DNA of 64,000 nucleotides from UPXZ01 sp047974405 (GTDB lineage Bacteria; Bacteroidota; Bacteroidia; Bacteroidales; Paludibacteraceae): contig JBKECI010000018.1 in the NCBI GenBank assembly GCA_047974405.1, positions 1 through 64,000 on the forward strand. Direction: 5' to 3'. Below the pieces are notes generated by a model, which saw only the letters and a program-made list of their open reading frames with translations, was not told the DNA's origin and ran no database searches. How positions within the stretch are numbered: position 1 is the first letter of the stretch; the number at the start of each line of letters is the position of its first letter. This document shows positions 36,998-45,147 of the stretch, in pieces. Made by a program: the position numbers and the translations under genes.

Positions 36998-37010
36998 GTG
37001 TTTAAGATTT

Positions 37011-37075
37011 TAATTAATCGAGTCTTAAAAACTCATTTTTATTGTGAATTGATTATTCATTTGGTAAAACCATTG
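37011..37075 (+). repeat. Direct repeat, copy 2 (upstream of the sulfatase gene)
   Basis: Partner of 35188-35253, same orientation, 14 nt beyond the sulfatase start codon. The rest of the 36998-37546 gap shows no supported gene; a 60-codon frame at 37217-37399 has no recognisable features. Confidence 0.85.
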
Positions 37076-37546
37076 ATTTGTTAAACAAAATTGTTTCGCA
37101 ATACTTTCGTCAGACAAACTACAAAAGTGTTTCAAAATCAATAAACCACCTACATTAACTGGATTGGTTTGGCGGGACAGTCGTTGTCTAATCAATTTTA
37201 TGATATAAAATAAACAGTGGGTGTTTACTGTTTAAGGTGCTTTCCAACAAAAAGAAAAGTGACTGCTGATTTGTTCTTTCTGTCTTTGATAGCATATTTT
37301 TTTACAAAATTTATTACTCAAAGATACGAAATATTGCAGATAGGTGCAACCGGTTGTGAATATATTTTATTGATCATCAAATGGTTGTTTTGTAGTTGAA
37401 GGATGGCTGATTAATTGTAGGTTTCACGATATTGTTGGTGATTGCTGATTTTATATTGTTTCTGTTAAAGATTTGATCTTGTATTATTTTTAGTCGGAGC
37501 TACATCGGCTGCTATCAATGGTGTTTGTCTGTTTTTATCTAAATTT

Positions 37547-39667
37547 TTAGTTTGCTGTCAGCAGCTTTAGTTGTATTCTTTTTCTTTCCAAGTCAATGTC
37601 AAGTACTTTAACTTTTACATGCTGGTGGAGTGAAATGATTTCGGCAGGGTTACTTATAAATTTATCTGCCATGTTTGAAATATGAATCAATCCGTTTTCT
37701 TTTATCCCGATGTCGCAAAATGCGCCAAAGTTGGTTATATTTGTTACTATTCCGTTAAGTTCCATCCCCTCGCAAATATCTTTGATGTCTCTTATCTTAT
37801 CATCAAATTCCAGTATTTTGATAGTGGAACGCGGGTCTCGTCCTGGTTTTTCGAGTTCCTCCAAAATATCGTTCAATGTAGGTAGCCCTACTTTGTCTGT
37901 TACATATTTGTTTAGGTCTATTACCGATTTCAACTCCTTGTTTCCTATCAACTCTCTAACCTCTTTTTTTAGCTCTTTTGCCATTTGGGAGATTATGTGG
38001 TAGCTTTCGGGGTGTACGGCAGAATTGTCCAAGGGATTTTCGCTGTTTGGGATTCGTAAAAATCCGGCACATTGCTCAAATGTTTTGACACCCATTTTGG
38101 CAACTTTCATCAGCTCTTTGCGCGAAGTAAATGGACCATTTTCGGCTCTAAAATCGACTATATTTTGTGCCAAAACGGGTCCCAGCCCAGAGATGTAACT
38201 GAGGAGGTGTTTGCTGGCGGTATTCAGATTTACCCCTACTTTGTTTACTGCATTTTCTACCGTTCGGTCGAGGGCTATTTTAAGTTGTATTTGATCTACA
38301 TCGTGTTGATATTGTCCTACTCCGATTGATTTTGGGTCTATTTTTACTAATTCCGCCAGCGGATCCATCAATCTTCTACCGATAGAAACGGCGCCTCGTA
38401 CCGTTACGTCAAACTGTGGAAATTCTTCCCGGGCAACTTTTGACGCCGAATATATAGAGGCTCCGTTTTCGCTCACTACAAAAACCTGTACCGGCTTGTC
38501 GTAGCGTGTGTTTTGGATAAAACGTTCGGTTTCGCGGCTTGCCGTTCCATTTCCGATGGCAATAGCCTCAATATTGTAGGCTTCTACCATTTTTTGTACT
38601 TTTCGTTGTGCTTGTGGATATTCGTTTGCAGGGGCGTGGGGATATATGTTCTCGTTGTGCAGCAAATTACCTTGCGCGTCTAAGCAAACTACTTTGCAAC
38701 CCGTGCGAAATCCGGGATCTATCCCCATTATCCGCTTTTGTCCCAAAGGGGGGGCAAGTAATAATTGACGAAGATTTTCGGCAAAAACCCGTATGGCTTC
38801 TACATCGGCTTTTTGTTTACTTGCAGCAGCAAATTCGGTTTCTATAGAGGGTTCTAATAGGCGTTTGTAACCATCTTCCACAGCCATTTTTACTTGCTTG
38901 CTGCATTCGTTGTTTCCTTTGACAAACATCCTGAAGAGTTTTTCTAAAGACTTGTCGTCTTCGGCGGTAATATTTACACGCAGTAATTCTTCGCTTTCTC
39001 CTCGGCGCATTGCCAATAATCGGTGCGAACTGATACGCGAAAGTTTTTCGACGCAGTCAAAATAATCTCTAAACTTCAATGCCTCTTCTTCTTTCCCTTT
39101 GATTACTTTTGATGTGATGATTGCTCCGTACTTGAATACATTGCGGACATTGTTTCGGGAGGTTTCGTTTTCGTTTATCCACTCGGCAATAATATCTCTT
39201 GCCCCTTTTAGCGCATCTTCTTCATTGTTTACACTGTTATTTATAAATTGTTGGGCTGTTTGAAGTAAGTTGGTAGCTTTTTGTGTCATTATTATTTTTG
39301 CCAGCGGCTCCAGCCCTTTTTGACGCGCTATTTCAGCACGAGTACGTTTTTTAGGTTTATAAGGGAGGTAGATGTCTTCCAATTCGGTACTATTCCAGCA
39401 ATTCTCAATTCGTTCCTTCAGTTCGGTTGTAAGCTTTTCCTGTTCTTCAATGGATTTCAGAATGGTCTCTTTTCGTTTTGTCAAAGCCAAAAGTTTGTCG
39501 TACTCCTCTTTGAGGACTCCGAGTTGCACTTCGTCCATACCATTGGTGTTTTCTTTTCTGTATCTACTGATAAAAGGAATGGTGGCGCCACCTTCTATAA
39601 GTTTAATGGTATTGGAAACATACTTTTCGGGAAAATTGAGCAATTGGGCAAGAAGAGAGATTATCAT
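37547..39667 (-). CDS. tex: Tex-family RNA-binding transcription accessory protein
   Basis: A 706-residue protein with the Tex architecture: N-terminal helical domain with ATIPFISRYRKENTNGMDEVQL near 30; a YqgF/RNase H-like domain with GIDPGFRTGCKVVCLDAQG near 319; helix-hairpin-helix region (VGVNLNTASKHLLSYISGLG near 450); and a C-terminal S1 RNA-binding domain (GIVTNITNFGAFCDIGIKENGLIHIS near 635). Tex binds nucleic acids and influences transcription. A promoter lies at 39749-39779. It is the last chromosomal gene before the integrated element. Confidence 0.95.
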   Translation of the reverse strand: MIISLLAQLLNFPEKYVSNTIKLIEGGATIPFISRYRKENTNGMDEVQLGVLKEEYDKLLALTKRKETILKSIEEQEKLTTELKERIENCWNSTELEDIYLPYKPKKRTRAEIARQKGLEPLAKIIMTQKATNLLQTAQQFINNSVNNEEDALKGARDIIAEWINENETSRNNVRNVFKYGAIITSKVIKGKEEEALKFRDYFDCVEKLSRISSHRLLAMRRGESEELLRVNITAEDDKSLEKLFRMFVKGNNECSKQVKMAVEDGYKRLLEPSIETEFAAASKQKADVEAIRVFAENLRQLLLAPPLGQKRIMGIDPGFRTGCKVVCLDAQGNLLHNENIYPHAPANEYPQAQRKVQKMVEAYNIEAIAIGNGTASRETERFIQNTRYDKPVQVFVVSENGASIYSASKVAREEFPQFDVTVRGAVSIGRRLMDPLAELVKIDPKSIGVGQYQHDVDQIQLKIALDRTVENAVNKVGVNLNTASKHLLSYISGLGPVLAQNIVDFRAENGPFTSRKELMKVAKMGVKTFEQCAGFLRIPNSENPLDNSAVHPESYHIISQMAKELKKEVRELIGNKELKSVIDLNKYVTDKVGLPTLNDILEELEKPGRDPRSTIKILEFDDKIRDIKDICEGMELNGIVTNITNFGAFCDIGIKENGLIHISNMADKFISNPAEIISLHQHVKVKVLDIDLERKRIQLKLLTAN

Positions 39668-39748
39668 AATTTGAATGGAGAGAATTAAAATTTATTGATA
39701 AAGAAAGAAAACAACAACTTTTCGTTGTTTCAACATCTGTTGCAGATA

Positions 39749-39779
39749 CAAAGGTAAATTATTTTTGTCAATAATTCAA
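39749..39779 (-). promoter_or_regulatory. Promoter of tex
   Basis: Minus strand TTG (39779-39777), 20 nt, TACCTTTG (39756-39749), about 75 nt before the tex start. Confidence 0.6.
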
Positions 39780-39902
39780 ATTCTGTGGGTGGAGTAATCT
39801 GCTTATTCAACGAAGAGGAATATTAACGTCAAATAACCACTAAAAGCCTCAAAAAGAGGTTGGATATAACGCAATTAGCTTACTTGAAAAAGTAGGCTTT
39901 TT
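39774..39902 (+). ncRNA. Candidate small RNA next to the attachment site
   Basis: A plus-strand promoter (TTG 39740-39742, 17 nt, TATTTTTG 39760-39767) predicts a start near 39774. A short CCTC-AAAAA-GAGG hairpin (about 39847-39858) and a terminator (stem 39877-39885 with 39890-39898, then T run) follow. The unit contains no credible open frame. It would be a transcript of about 130 nt, divergent from tex. I do not recognise the RNA. The left att repeat begins 11 nt after the terminator. Confidence 0.5.
39877..39902 (+). terminator. Intrinsic terminator just left of the element
   Basis: AGCTTACTT pairs with AAGTAGGCT (one G-U) and is followed by five T. Nothing else on the plus strand ends here, which is the reason for proposing the small RNA above. 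Confidence 0.7.
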
Positions 39903-39912
39903 GTGTTTTATC

Positions 39913-39942
39913 GCCTTTTATAGTCTTGTTTGCAACCCTTAA
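39913..39942 (+). repeat. attL candidate
   Basis: GCCTTTTATAG (39913-39923), 8 nt TCTTGTTT, GCAACCCTTAA (39932-39942). The outer 11-mers are identical to the right copy; only three of the 8 central bases agree. The central 8 nt include TTG (39926-39928), 20 nt before TATCTTTG (39949-39956), so the -33 box of the integrase promoter lies inside the spacer. Confidence 0.75.
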
Positions 39943-39956
39943 GTTGCGTATCTTTG
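39926..39956 (+). promoter_or_regulatory. Integrase promoter overlapping attL
   Basis: TTG 39926-39928, 20 nt, TATCTTTG 39949-39956. GCAAC-ccttaa-GTTGC (39932-39947) forms a perfect small inverted repeat between the two boxes. The predicted start near 39963 gives a leader of about 26 nt to the integrase ATG. Confidence 0.6.
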
Positions 39957-39988
39957 CAAAAATATTCCTGAGATATAAATAGTAAATT

Positions 39989-41326
39989 ATGGGTAGAATA
40001 AGAACTAATCGTCCTGTTGGTAGTTTCTTTTTGAGAAAAGATTTGAAACCAAATAAAGAAGGTAAGAATGAGATTTATATTAGATATTATCTCAAAAGAA
40101 TGCCTGCTAAGTCTCCTACAACTGTATGGGTGTATGAAAAAGATTGGGATGAAGTTAATCAAAGAATAAGAAAGTCAGAATCTCAACATGTACGCCTAAA
40201 CAACATGTTGGATAAAAGAAGAAATGAAATAGACACCCTATTATTAGAGTTTTCAGGGAACTTAACTATTGATATTCTTCGTTCAATGGTAATAGGAACT
40301 TATAACCAAGAAAAGAAAAATGACGAAATAGACTTTATTCAATATACCCTTGACCATTTAGAGCATCAATATAAATCAGGCAAATTAGCATTTAGCACAT
40401 TGAAGAATGCTAAGAACTATATGAATACTTTCAAAAAGTTCGTCAAGAGGAAAACAAGTCAGGATGTTTTGCCTATGAATGAATTAACTGATACGATTGT
40501 AGATGATTATATTACATACAGACAGGAAGAAAGAGGAAACAGTAATGAGAGTATCAATAAAACACTAACCCCTATAATCAAAGCAGCAAAAAGAGCATCT
40601 GCCAATGGATATATAAAACAAAGTCTATCCGCATTATTGGAAGAAAAATATTTGATTATTAAACCTGATATCTCACAAGAGGAAAATGTAAATGAGGAAG
40701 ATGATGCAAGATATTTAACAGAAGAACAATTGCAACTTTTCTTAGATTTGTATGATACCGTAAAATATGATAGAACTCGTGAATACATGGATATGTTTTT
40801 ATTTTCCTTTCATTCTTGTGGACTTCGTTTTTCAGATTTGCTTACTTTGCGTTGGGATCACATTGATTGGGAGAAAAAAGAAATCAATAAAATATTATAC
40901 AAGGGAAATGTTTCACATTGTATCCCTCTCACTGATGCTGCACTAAAAATTTTAGATGTTTGGAAAAATAAGAATTACAATGCTCGCTTTGTTTTTGATT
41001 TGCTCCCTGTAGATTTCGATTTAAAAGACAAAGAAGAGTTAGAACGAATGCGCATCAATAAAAATACACCCTTAAAAACCTCTTTAATGAGTATTGGTTA
41101 TAAAATGGATTTGCCCTTCAATTTAACAATTCATATCGCCCGCCATACCTTTGCAGTAATGGCGTTGAATAAAAATGATGTATCATTGCATATAATCAGT
41201 AAAATATTGGCACATAGCTCAATTATGGTTACAGAAAAAGTATATGCCAAATTTTTGCCTGAAACCATTGATGATGAAGTCAAACGAAAGCTATCATTTG
41301 ACTTCATGCCTAAAACATTGAAATAG
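39989..41326 (+). CDS. int: Tyrosine recombinase/integrase
   Basis: A 445-residue integrase. The N-terminal arm-binding domain of the Bacteroidetes type is residues about 1-90; a SAM-like core-binding domain spans about 110-220. Catalytic residues are Arg280 (SCGLRFSDLL), Lys305, His382 and Arg385 (HIARHTF), His409 (LAHSS) and Tyr419 (KVYAKF), so the full R-K-H-R-H-Y set is present. It should excise and integrate the surrounding element. Its promoter overlaps attL. It is convergent with the HTH gene, and the two stop codons abut (41326/41327). Confidence 0.95.
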   Translation: MGRIRTNRPVGSFFLRKDLKPNKEGKNEIYIRYYLKRMPAKSPTTVWVYEKDWDEVNQRIRKSESQHVRLNNMLDKRRNEIDTLLLEFSGNLTIDILRSMVIGTYNQEKKNDEIDFIQYTLDHLEHQYKSGKLAFSTLKNAKNYMNTFKKFVKRKTSQDVLPMNELTDTIVDDYITYRQEERGNSNESINKTLTPIIKAAKRASANGYIKQSLSALLEEKYLIIKPDISQEENVNEEDDARYLTEEQLQLFLDLYDTVKYDRTREYMDMFLFSFHSCGLRFSDLLTLRWDHIDWEKKEINKILYKGNVSHCIPLTDAALKILDVWKNKNYNARFVFDLLPVDFDLKDKEELERMRINKNTPLKTSLMSIGYKMDLPFNLTIHIARHTFAVMALNKNDVSLHIISKILAHSSIMVTEKVYAKFLPETIDDEVKRKLSFDFMPKTLK

Positions 41327-41617
41327 CTAATTGCTGAAGGCTGCATAATGGTTGCTTTTTAGGAACTCATCAATATCTTTTGAAGAGTACCAATATTTGT
41401 CTCCTTCCTGATGATAACCTAATTTCCCAAAATCTCTATATTTCTTAATCAACTTATCTCCAATGCCCAACAAAGACATTAATTCTTTATTGGTGTAGAT
41501 AAGTTTTTTATTATCAGTATTTTGCTTGTTTGTCAGAACCTTTATCTGATTTTGCATTTCAGAGATTTGAGATAATAATAAATTAATTTTTTCTGTTTCA
41601 ACCAATTCATAACTCAT
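41327..41617 (-). CDS. Helix-turn-helix protein, excisionase-like
   Basis: A 96-residue protein with an N-terminal coiled-coil-like part (residues 9-35) and a MerR/excisionase-type winged HTH from about 40 to 88 (IYTNKELMSLLGIGDKLIKKYRDFGKLGYHQEGDKYWYSSKDIDEFL). Such proteins next to Bacteroidetes integrases usually act as excision factors or repressors. The gene lies next to the iteron-like repeats at 41788-41916, its plausible binding sites. Confidence 0.75.
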   Translation of the reverse strand: MSYELVETEKINLLLSQISEMQNQIKVLTNKQNTDNKKLIYTNKELMSLLGIGDKLIKKYRDFGKLGYHQEGDKYWYSSKDIDEFLKSNHYAAFSN

Positions 41618-41787
41618 TGGATTTTAGAATTTGAAATGTGCTTTTGCACTTATTGTCAAAGCCCTACTTTTAAACTTAAAAGATAGTTTGGATAGCTTCT
41701 AAGTCAAATATATATTCTTGGTTTTCAAATCCCAAATTTTAGAAGACAAATATTTTACCCCATCCCCCCTGAACCTGTGTATCCAAA

Positions 41788-41916
41788 ATTGAACCATTTC
41801 ATTGAACCACCTTGATATATATACCAAAGGCTTGTATACATTCATATCTCCCCAAAAAACAGGAGTTGAAAAATTAAGTCCACAATATTGAACTATATTG
41901 AATTACAATGAATTAT
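41788..41916 (+). repeat. Iteron-like ATTGAA repeats
   Basis: Two copies of ATTGAACCA at 41788-41796 and 41801-41809, then three tandem 10-mers ATTGAACTAT, ATTGAATTAC and AATGAATTAT at 41887-41916. The 305-nt gap (41618-41922) otherwise shows no gene. These could be binding sites for the neighbouring HTH protein, integrase arm sites, or a replication origin. Confidence 0.5.
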
Positions 41917-41922
41917 ATGTTT

Positions 41923-42216
41923 TTATTGTATGTTTTCAACTTCTATAACATCTTGACATACTTCTATGAAATCTCTCAATAGTTCTCTGTCATTCTTACC
42001 AAATTTTTCCATGTATTCATGGGATTTATTATAAAAACCTTCATCAGAGAAAGCATCATTCAGGAATTTGCAATAATCTTCATCTTTCAGATATTCTATG
42101 ATTATTGAAAATATTTTATCATCTCTATATTGTTTGGAGAATGGCAAGTGAAGGTTATGTTTAAACATGCTTATCGCATTATCCTGAATTTCTTTTTTCC
42201 TATCTTTATTATACAT
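41923..42216 (-). CDS. Hypothetical protein, 97 aa
   Basis: A small, charged, mostly helical protein with no signal peptide or membrane segment. Aromatic-acidic segments such as DEDYCKFLNDAF and ELLRDFIEVCQDVIEVENIQ suggest a compact helical bundle. It follows the 306-aa winged-helix gene on the same strand after 42 nt, so the two are probably co-transcribed. I do not recognise the family. Confidence 0.55.
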   Translation of the reverse strand: MYNKDRKKEIQDNAISMFKHNLHLPFSKQYRDDKIFSIIIEYLKDEDYCKFLNDAFSDEGFYNKSHEYMEKFGKNDRELLRDFIEVCQDVIEVENIQ

Positions 42217-42258
42217 GTATACAATATTTTCATTTTATTTCATTTGATTATTAGTTAA

Positions 42259-43179
42259 TTATGTCAACTCTTTTTCTTTTTTATATTTCTCCATATTGAA
42301 TTTCATTATTTTCCAAATGACTTCATTGTTTCTAATATAATTAGAATATTTCTTTTCCATCTTCTCCATTTTTTCACTTGTCCAAATCTCGTGAGATGAT
42401 ATAACGTCTTCTACCTTTTTAATAAATTCTCTGTTGGTTAATATCTCAGGAATACACTGCTCTTTTGATGCTATATTTCCACTTGGTCCCATTTTCAACT
42501 CTCCTTTGGTAATTGTGATAGGTTCTTGAGTTAGAGTGGCACCAATGGCTTTATTTTGATTCATTTTTGATTTCAGTTTCTCCACCTCCCTCTGTTGAAA
42601 CTCTGCCATCAATCTAATGGACTCCTCTCTCTGTAATTTATCCAATGCCTCATTGGCTTTTATGTTATTTTCTCTTTCAATTTCTGCAGGAGTTAATGCA
42701 ATTGGTGTTTCTTCTTGTATTTCGTTATCAGGCTCAACCTGTTCATTTTTATTTTTTGTTGGAATTAGAAATATTTGGTTGATATATTTTTTTCTATCTC
42801 TCCTGCCAAGAGAATTTAATTTTAACACTATTTCTTCCCAAAAAGACATGTTGAATTGATATTCATTTTTCCCATTCCCATTTTGCTCAGTTTTGGTTTT
42901 AGTCTTGATAATCAGTTTCATTTTTTCCAATTGCTCCAATCTTCTCAATAATGAACTTTTGCTTATCTGTGTATCATAAATCAACTCATTGATGGAGATT
43001 TGGAATTTTATATTATTGGTTGGACTGCCATCTTTTTTTGCTTTATTGTATTCCAATTGGTCTATGCTTCTCAATTTGAACAATAATTTGAACATTGTTG
43101 CATCTTTGATAACAGTTAAGTTATTATCAAAGTAAGTTCTCAGGGTTTGTGTGGTTGGAGTACCATTTTTTACATTCAT
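42259..43179 (-). CDS. Winged-helix, replication-initiator-like protein (paralogue of 55193-55981)
   Basis: A 306-residue protein. Residues about 20-115 form a winged-helix-like domain: TVIKDATMFKLLFKLRSIDQ, then ISINELIYDTQISKSSLLRRLEQLEKMKLI. The middle is Gln/Glu-rich (coiled coil, about 165-205) and the C terminus is basic helical. The same domain opens the 262-aa protein at 55193 (TVIKDSLLFKVLVKL, FRLDLQIGKATLVRKFEKLEQLAYLEV). The pattern resembles initiator or DNA-binding proteins of Bacteroidetes elements, but the function is inferred. A long hairpin (43226-43291) lies in its 5' leader. Confidence 0.6.
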   Translation of the reverse strand: MNVKNGTPTTQTLRTYFDNNLTVIKDATMFKLLFKLRSIDQLEYNKAKKDGSPTNNIKFQISINELIYDTQISKSSLLRRLEQLEKMKLIIKTKTKTEQNGNGKNEYQFNMSFWEEIVLKLNSLGRRDRKKYINQIFLIPTKNKNEQVEPDNEIQEETPIALTPAEIERENNIKANEALDKLQREESIRLMAEFQQREVEKLKSKMNQNKAIGATLTQEPITITKGELKMGPSGNIASKEQCIPEILTNREFIKKVEDVISSHEIWTSEKMEKMEKKYSNYIRNNEVIWKIMKFNMEKYKKEKELT

Positions 43180-43225
43180 CAGTTTCTATTTTATCATTTT
43201 ATTATTTTCATCACTTCTATTTTTC

Positions 43226-43291
43226 AATTGAAAGAGGGAAGTGAATTAGAAATGATGAAAATGCTTCACTTCCCTTTTTAGCTTTTCAATT
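43226..43291 (-). promoter_or_regulatory. Long hairpin leader of the 306-aa winged-helix gene
   Basis: Inner stem GGGAAGTGAA (43236-43245) with TTCACTTCCC (43265-43274), outer stem AATTGAAA (43226-43233) with TTTCAATT (43284-43291), 19-nt loop. It ends 46 nt before the start codon. The rest of the 43180-43627 gap is AT-rich with no gene. Confidence 0.6.
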
Positions 43292-43570
43292 TAATTAAAT
43301 ATATATTTTTGGATTATCATTTTCAAGATTTAAGAATCAAATTTCCTTCTATTTTAAATTATATATTTAAATTATTTATATTATTTTATTTAATCTATAG
43401 TTATTTATTGTTGTAGCACAGAGGAACTATCCCCTTGTATCAGAAAAGATACTAACCCTTAGTGTCAATTACCATAGTGCCATCTTGAAACTATATCTTC
43501 TTTCATTCATAGATTTTATCTGTTTAATTATTCCAATTAATTATTATCATTTTTCCCAACAGAGAACTAT

Positions 43571-43614
43571 TTATTAATAAATATCAACATAGATTGATAT
43601 ATTTCAATTAATAA
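43571..43614. promoter_or_regulatory. Nested palindrome upstream of the 63-aa gene
   Basis: ATATCAA-cataga-TTGATAT (43581-43600) within TTATTAAT...ATTAATAA (43571-43614), ending 13 nt before the small gene. It is a probable operator. Confidence 0.4.
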
Positions 43615-43627
43615 GAAAAAAAAATGA

Positions 43628-43819
43628 ATGAATATGGCTAAGAGACAATTCAGGAATGCTACAAGTGAAGAAACTAAGCAGCTACAAAGCATTAGGAAGC
43701 AAGGGGTAAATAATCCCAACTACAATAAAGAAAGAAGTAAGGAGACAAAGGACAAGATATCAGCAAAGCTCAGGGATTATTGGGCTTCTTTACCTTCAAA
43801 GGATGAAAATAATGGTTAA
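43628..43819 (+). CDS. Small basic protein with a NUMOD3-like motif
   Basis: 63 residues, strongly charged. The segment GVNNPNYNKERSKETKDKIS resembles the NUMOD3 DNA-binding motif of homing endonucleases (NPxxGKxHSxETKxKIS), here without any nuclease domain. Met3 (43634) is an alternative start. It may be a small DNA-binding protein of the element or a remnant; the motif assignment is by eye. Confidence 0.5.
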   Translation: MNMAKRQFRNATSEETKQLQSIRKQGVNNPNYNKERSKETKDKISAKLRDYWASLPSKDENNG

Positions 43820-44008
43820 ATTATAGGGAGATAAAGGCTTGCTTGAGACACGTTCATTATGCAAAGTACATTTTCATTTTATATTTGCTTCAACAATTTT
43901 ATTGTCAGCTATTTAAATGGATTTTTCAGGGCTAAAAAATAGTGTTTTACCCTATGTGTAAGCCTTATGCATCGCATTGATGTTTATATTTCTGAAAAAA
44001 ATAGAATT

Positions 44009-44263
44009 TCATTTTTTACTCTCAATACTTTGTTTAGGCTTTGCAAGTAATATTCCTTTTCTAATGATTATTTTGTTGTTTTCATAGGGTTTTGTAGAAG
44101 ATAGACCATAGTTTCTTAAAGAGCCAAAGGATATTCCAATATCTTCCTTTTTGAAATGTTCATAGATATTAGCCATACTTCCAAAATAAAAATGTTTATC
44201 ATTTTCTTTTATATACAGATGAATGACTGTTCTTTCTTGTTTTTCAGTTTTTTTCTCTTCCAT
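44009..44263 (-). CDS. Hypothetical protein, 84 aa
   Basis: From ATG 44263 (a frame six codons longer would start upstream of the predicted transcription start). A Lys/Glu-rich N terminus is followed by a compact region, HFYFGSMANIYEHFKKEDIG then SFGSLRNYGLSSTKPY and IIIRKGILL, which could be a small helix-turn-helix plus wing. The promoter on the minus strand is TTG, 20 nt, TAGCTTTG (44286-44279), and its -33 region overlaps operator copy A. I do not recognise the family. The 189-nt gap on its 3' side (43820-44008) has only an imperfect AGGG...CCCT hairpin. Confidence 0.55.
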   Translation of the reverse strand: MEEKKTEKQERTVIHLYIKENDKHFYFGSMANIYEHFKKEDIGISFGSLRNYGLSSTKPYENNKIIIRKGILLAKPKQSIESKK

Positions 44264-44295
44264 GATGAATATTTTTAGCAAAGCTAAGAATAATA

Positions 44296-44368
44296 TTGCA
44301 TAAATTCAATCATTGTCATATTTTTAACTAAGAAAATTTGCATATATTGAATGATTGTCATATCTTTG
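44296..44368 (+). promoter_or_regulatory. Twin operator/promoter module 1
   Basis: Copy A 44296-44325 and copy B 44338-44367 share 26 of 30 bases (TTGCATATATTGAATGATTG then TCATAT). Copy B contains a perfect promoter, TTG 44338-44340, 20 nt, TATCTTTG 44361-44368, for the 111-aa gene. Copy A overlaps the -33 region of the divergent 84-aa gene. Copies start 42 nt apart. Confidence 0.65.
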
Positions 44369-44398
44369 ATATGTAATTAATAATAAAACAATCTCAAT

Positions 44399-44734
44399 AT
44401 GAAAGCAATACGAATTAGTTCAAGCAATGTAGCAAGAAATACAGTTAAATGTCTAAATCATTCAATGGATGTTCCAACTTCTTTTGGAAAAGGCATCATG
44501 TTAGAAACCTTAAAGAAAAGAATGATGAGAGGAGAAGTAGTAAGATTTTGCTATCAGAAGCGAAATGGCGAAATTCGTTATGCAGTTGGAACTCTTCAAT
44601 CTGACACAGTAGAAGCAAACACAATAGGAACAGGGATTCCTAAAAGATTTTATGGGATGTTTGCTTACCTTGACCTTCAAAAAATGGAATGGAGAGGGTT
44701 TAAGGAAGAAAGGTTGATTGGTATAGTAGATTAA
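44399..44734 (+). CDS. SH3-like beta-barrel protein (DUF2693-like)
   Basis: A 111-residue protein. The core from about residue 37 (LKKRMMRGEVVRFCYQKRNGEIRYAVGTL) to the C-terminal FAYLDLQKMEWRGFKEERLI matches the small SH3-barrel protein family (DUF2693) common on Bacteroidetes mobile elements. Function unknown; probably binds nucleic acid or modulates element regulation. It is controlled by operator module 1 and ends before a strong terminator (44789-44814). Confidence 0.7.
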   Translation: MKAIRISSSNVARNTVKCLNHSMDVPTSFGKGIMLETLKKRMMRGEVVRFCYQKRNGEIRYAVGTLQSDTVEANTIGTGIPKRFYGMFAYLDLQKMEWRGFKEERLIGIVD

Positions 44735-44788
44735 TTCATAAATTCTTTGGGGTGTTCCACAATGGGACACCCTATTGCATATAGTTTC

Positions 44789-44814
44789 AGGTGGAGTATA
44801 TCTCCACCTTTTTT
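44789..44814 (+). terminator. Intrinsic terminator after the 111-aa gene
   Basis: AGGTGGAG (44789-44796) with CTCCACCT (44802-44809), then six T. A second hairpin (GGGTGT...ACACCC) lies just upstream. Confidence 0.85.
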
Positions 44815-44822
44815 ATTTCATA

Positions 44823-44905
44823 TTACAATGATTAATCAAATGCCATATTTTTAACTTTATTTAGTTTAAGTGAATTGCATATATTAATTATATGTCATAT
44901 ATTTG
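44823..44905 (+). promoter_or_regulatory. Twin operator/promoter module 2
   Basis: Copy D (44831-44852 matches copy A at 18 of 22 positions) and copy C (44875-44904), which resembles copy B and holds TTG, 20 nt, TATATTTG (44898-44905). It drives the 66-aa gene. The two copies start about 52 nt apart, exactly 10 nt more than in module 1. Confidence 0.6.
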
Positions 44906-44935
44906 CAGTATGATTAATAATTAAACAAATAAGCA

Positions 44936-45136
44936 ATGGCAACAATAAACAAATACAATAATCCTTATAAAGTGATGGCATCAGGCAGTGGTTGGGGCTT
45001 ATGGAAAAAAGATGAAGCAAGTAATAACTACTATAAAGTAGAGAGCTTTGGTGGTCGGTCTTGGGACAGAATCAGAGCGTTGGAAGCAATGTTCAAGTTG
45101 ACTGGTTGGAGTATTCCTGTTGGTGGTTTACGTTAA
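44936..45136 (+). CDS. Hypothetical protein, 66 aa
   Basis: A small aromatic and basic protein: NPYKVMASGSGWGLWKKDEA, NNYYKVESFGGRSWDRIRAL, ending IPVGGLR. Composition suggests a small beta domain with a helix. It shares its promoter design with the 111-aa gene, so the two are probably switched by the same regulator. No family recognised. Confidence 0.55.
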   Translation: MATINKYNNPYKVMASGSGWGLWKKDEASNNYYKVESFGGRSWDRIRALEAMFKLTGWSIPVGGLR

Positions 45137-45147
45137 AATACAATATT

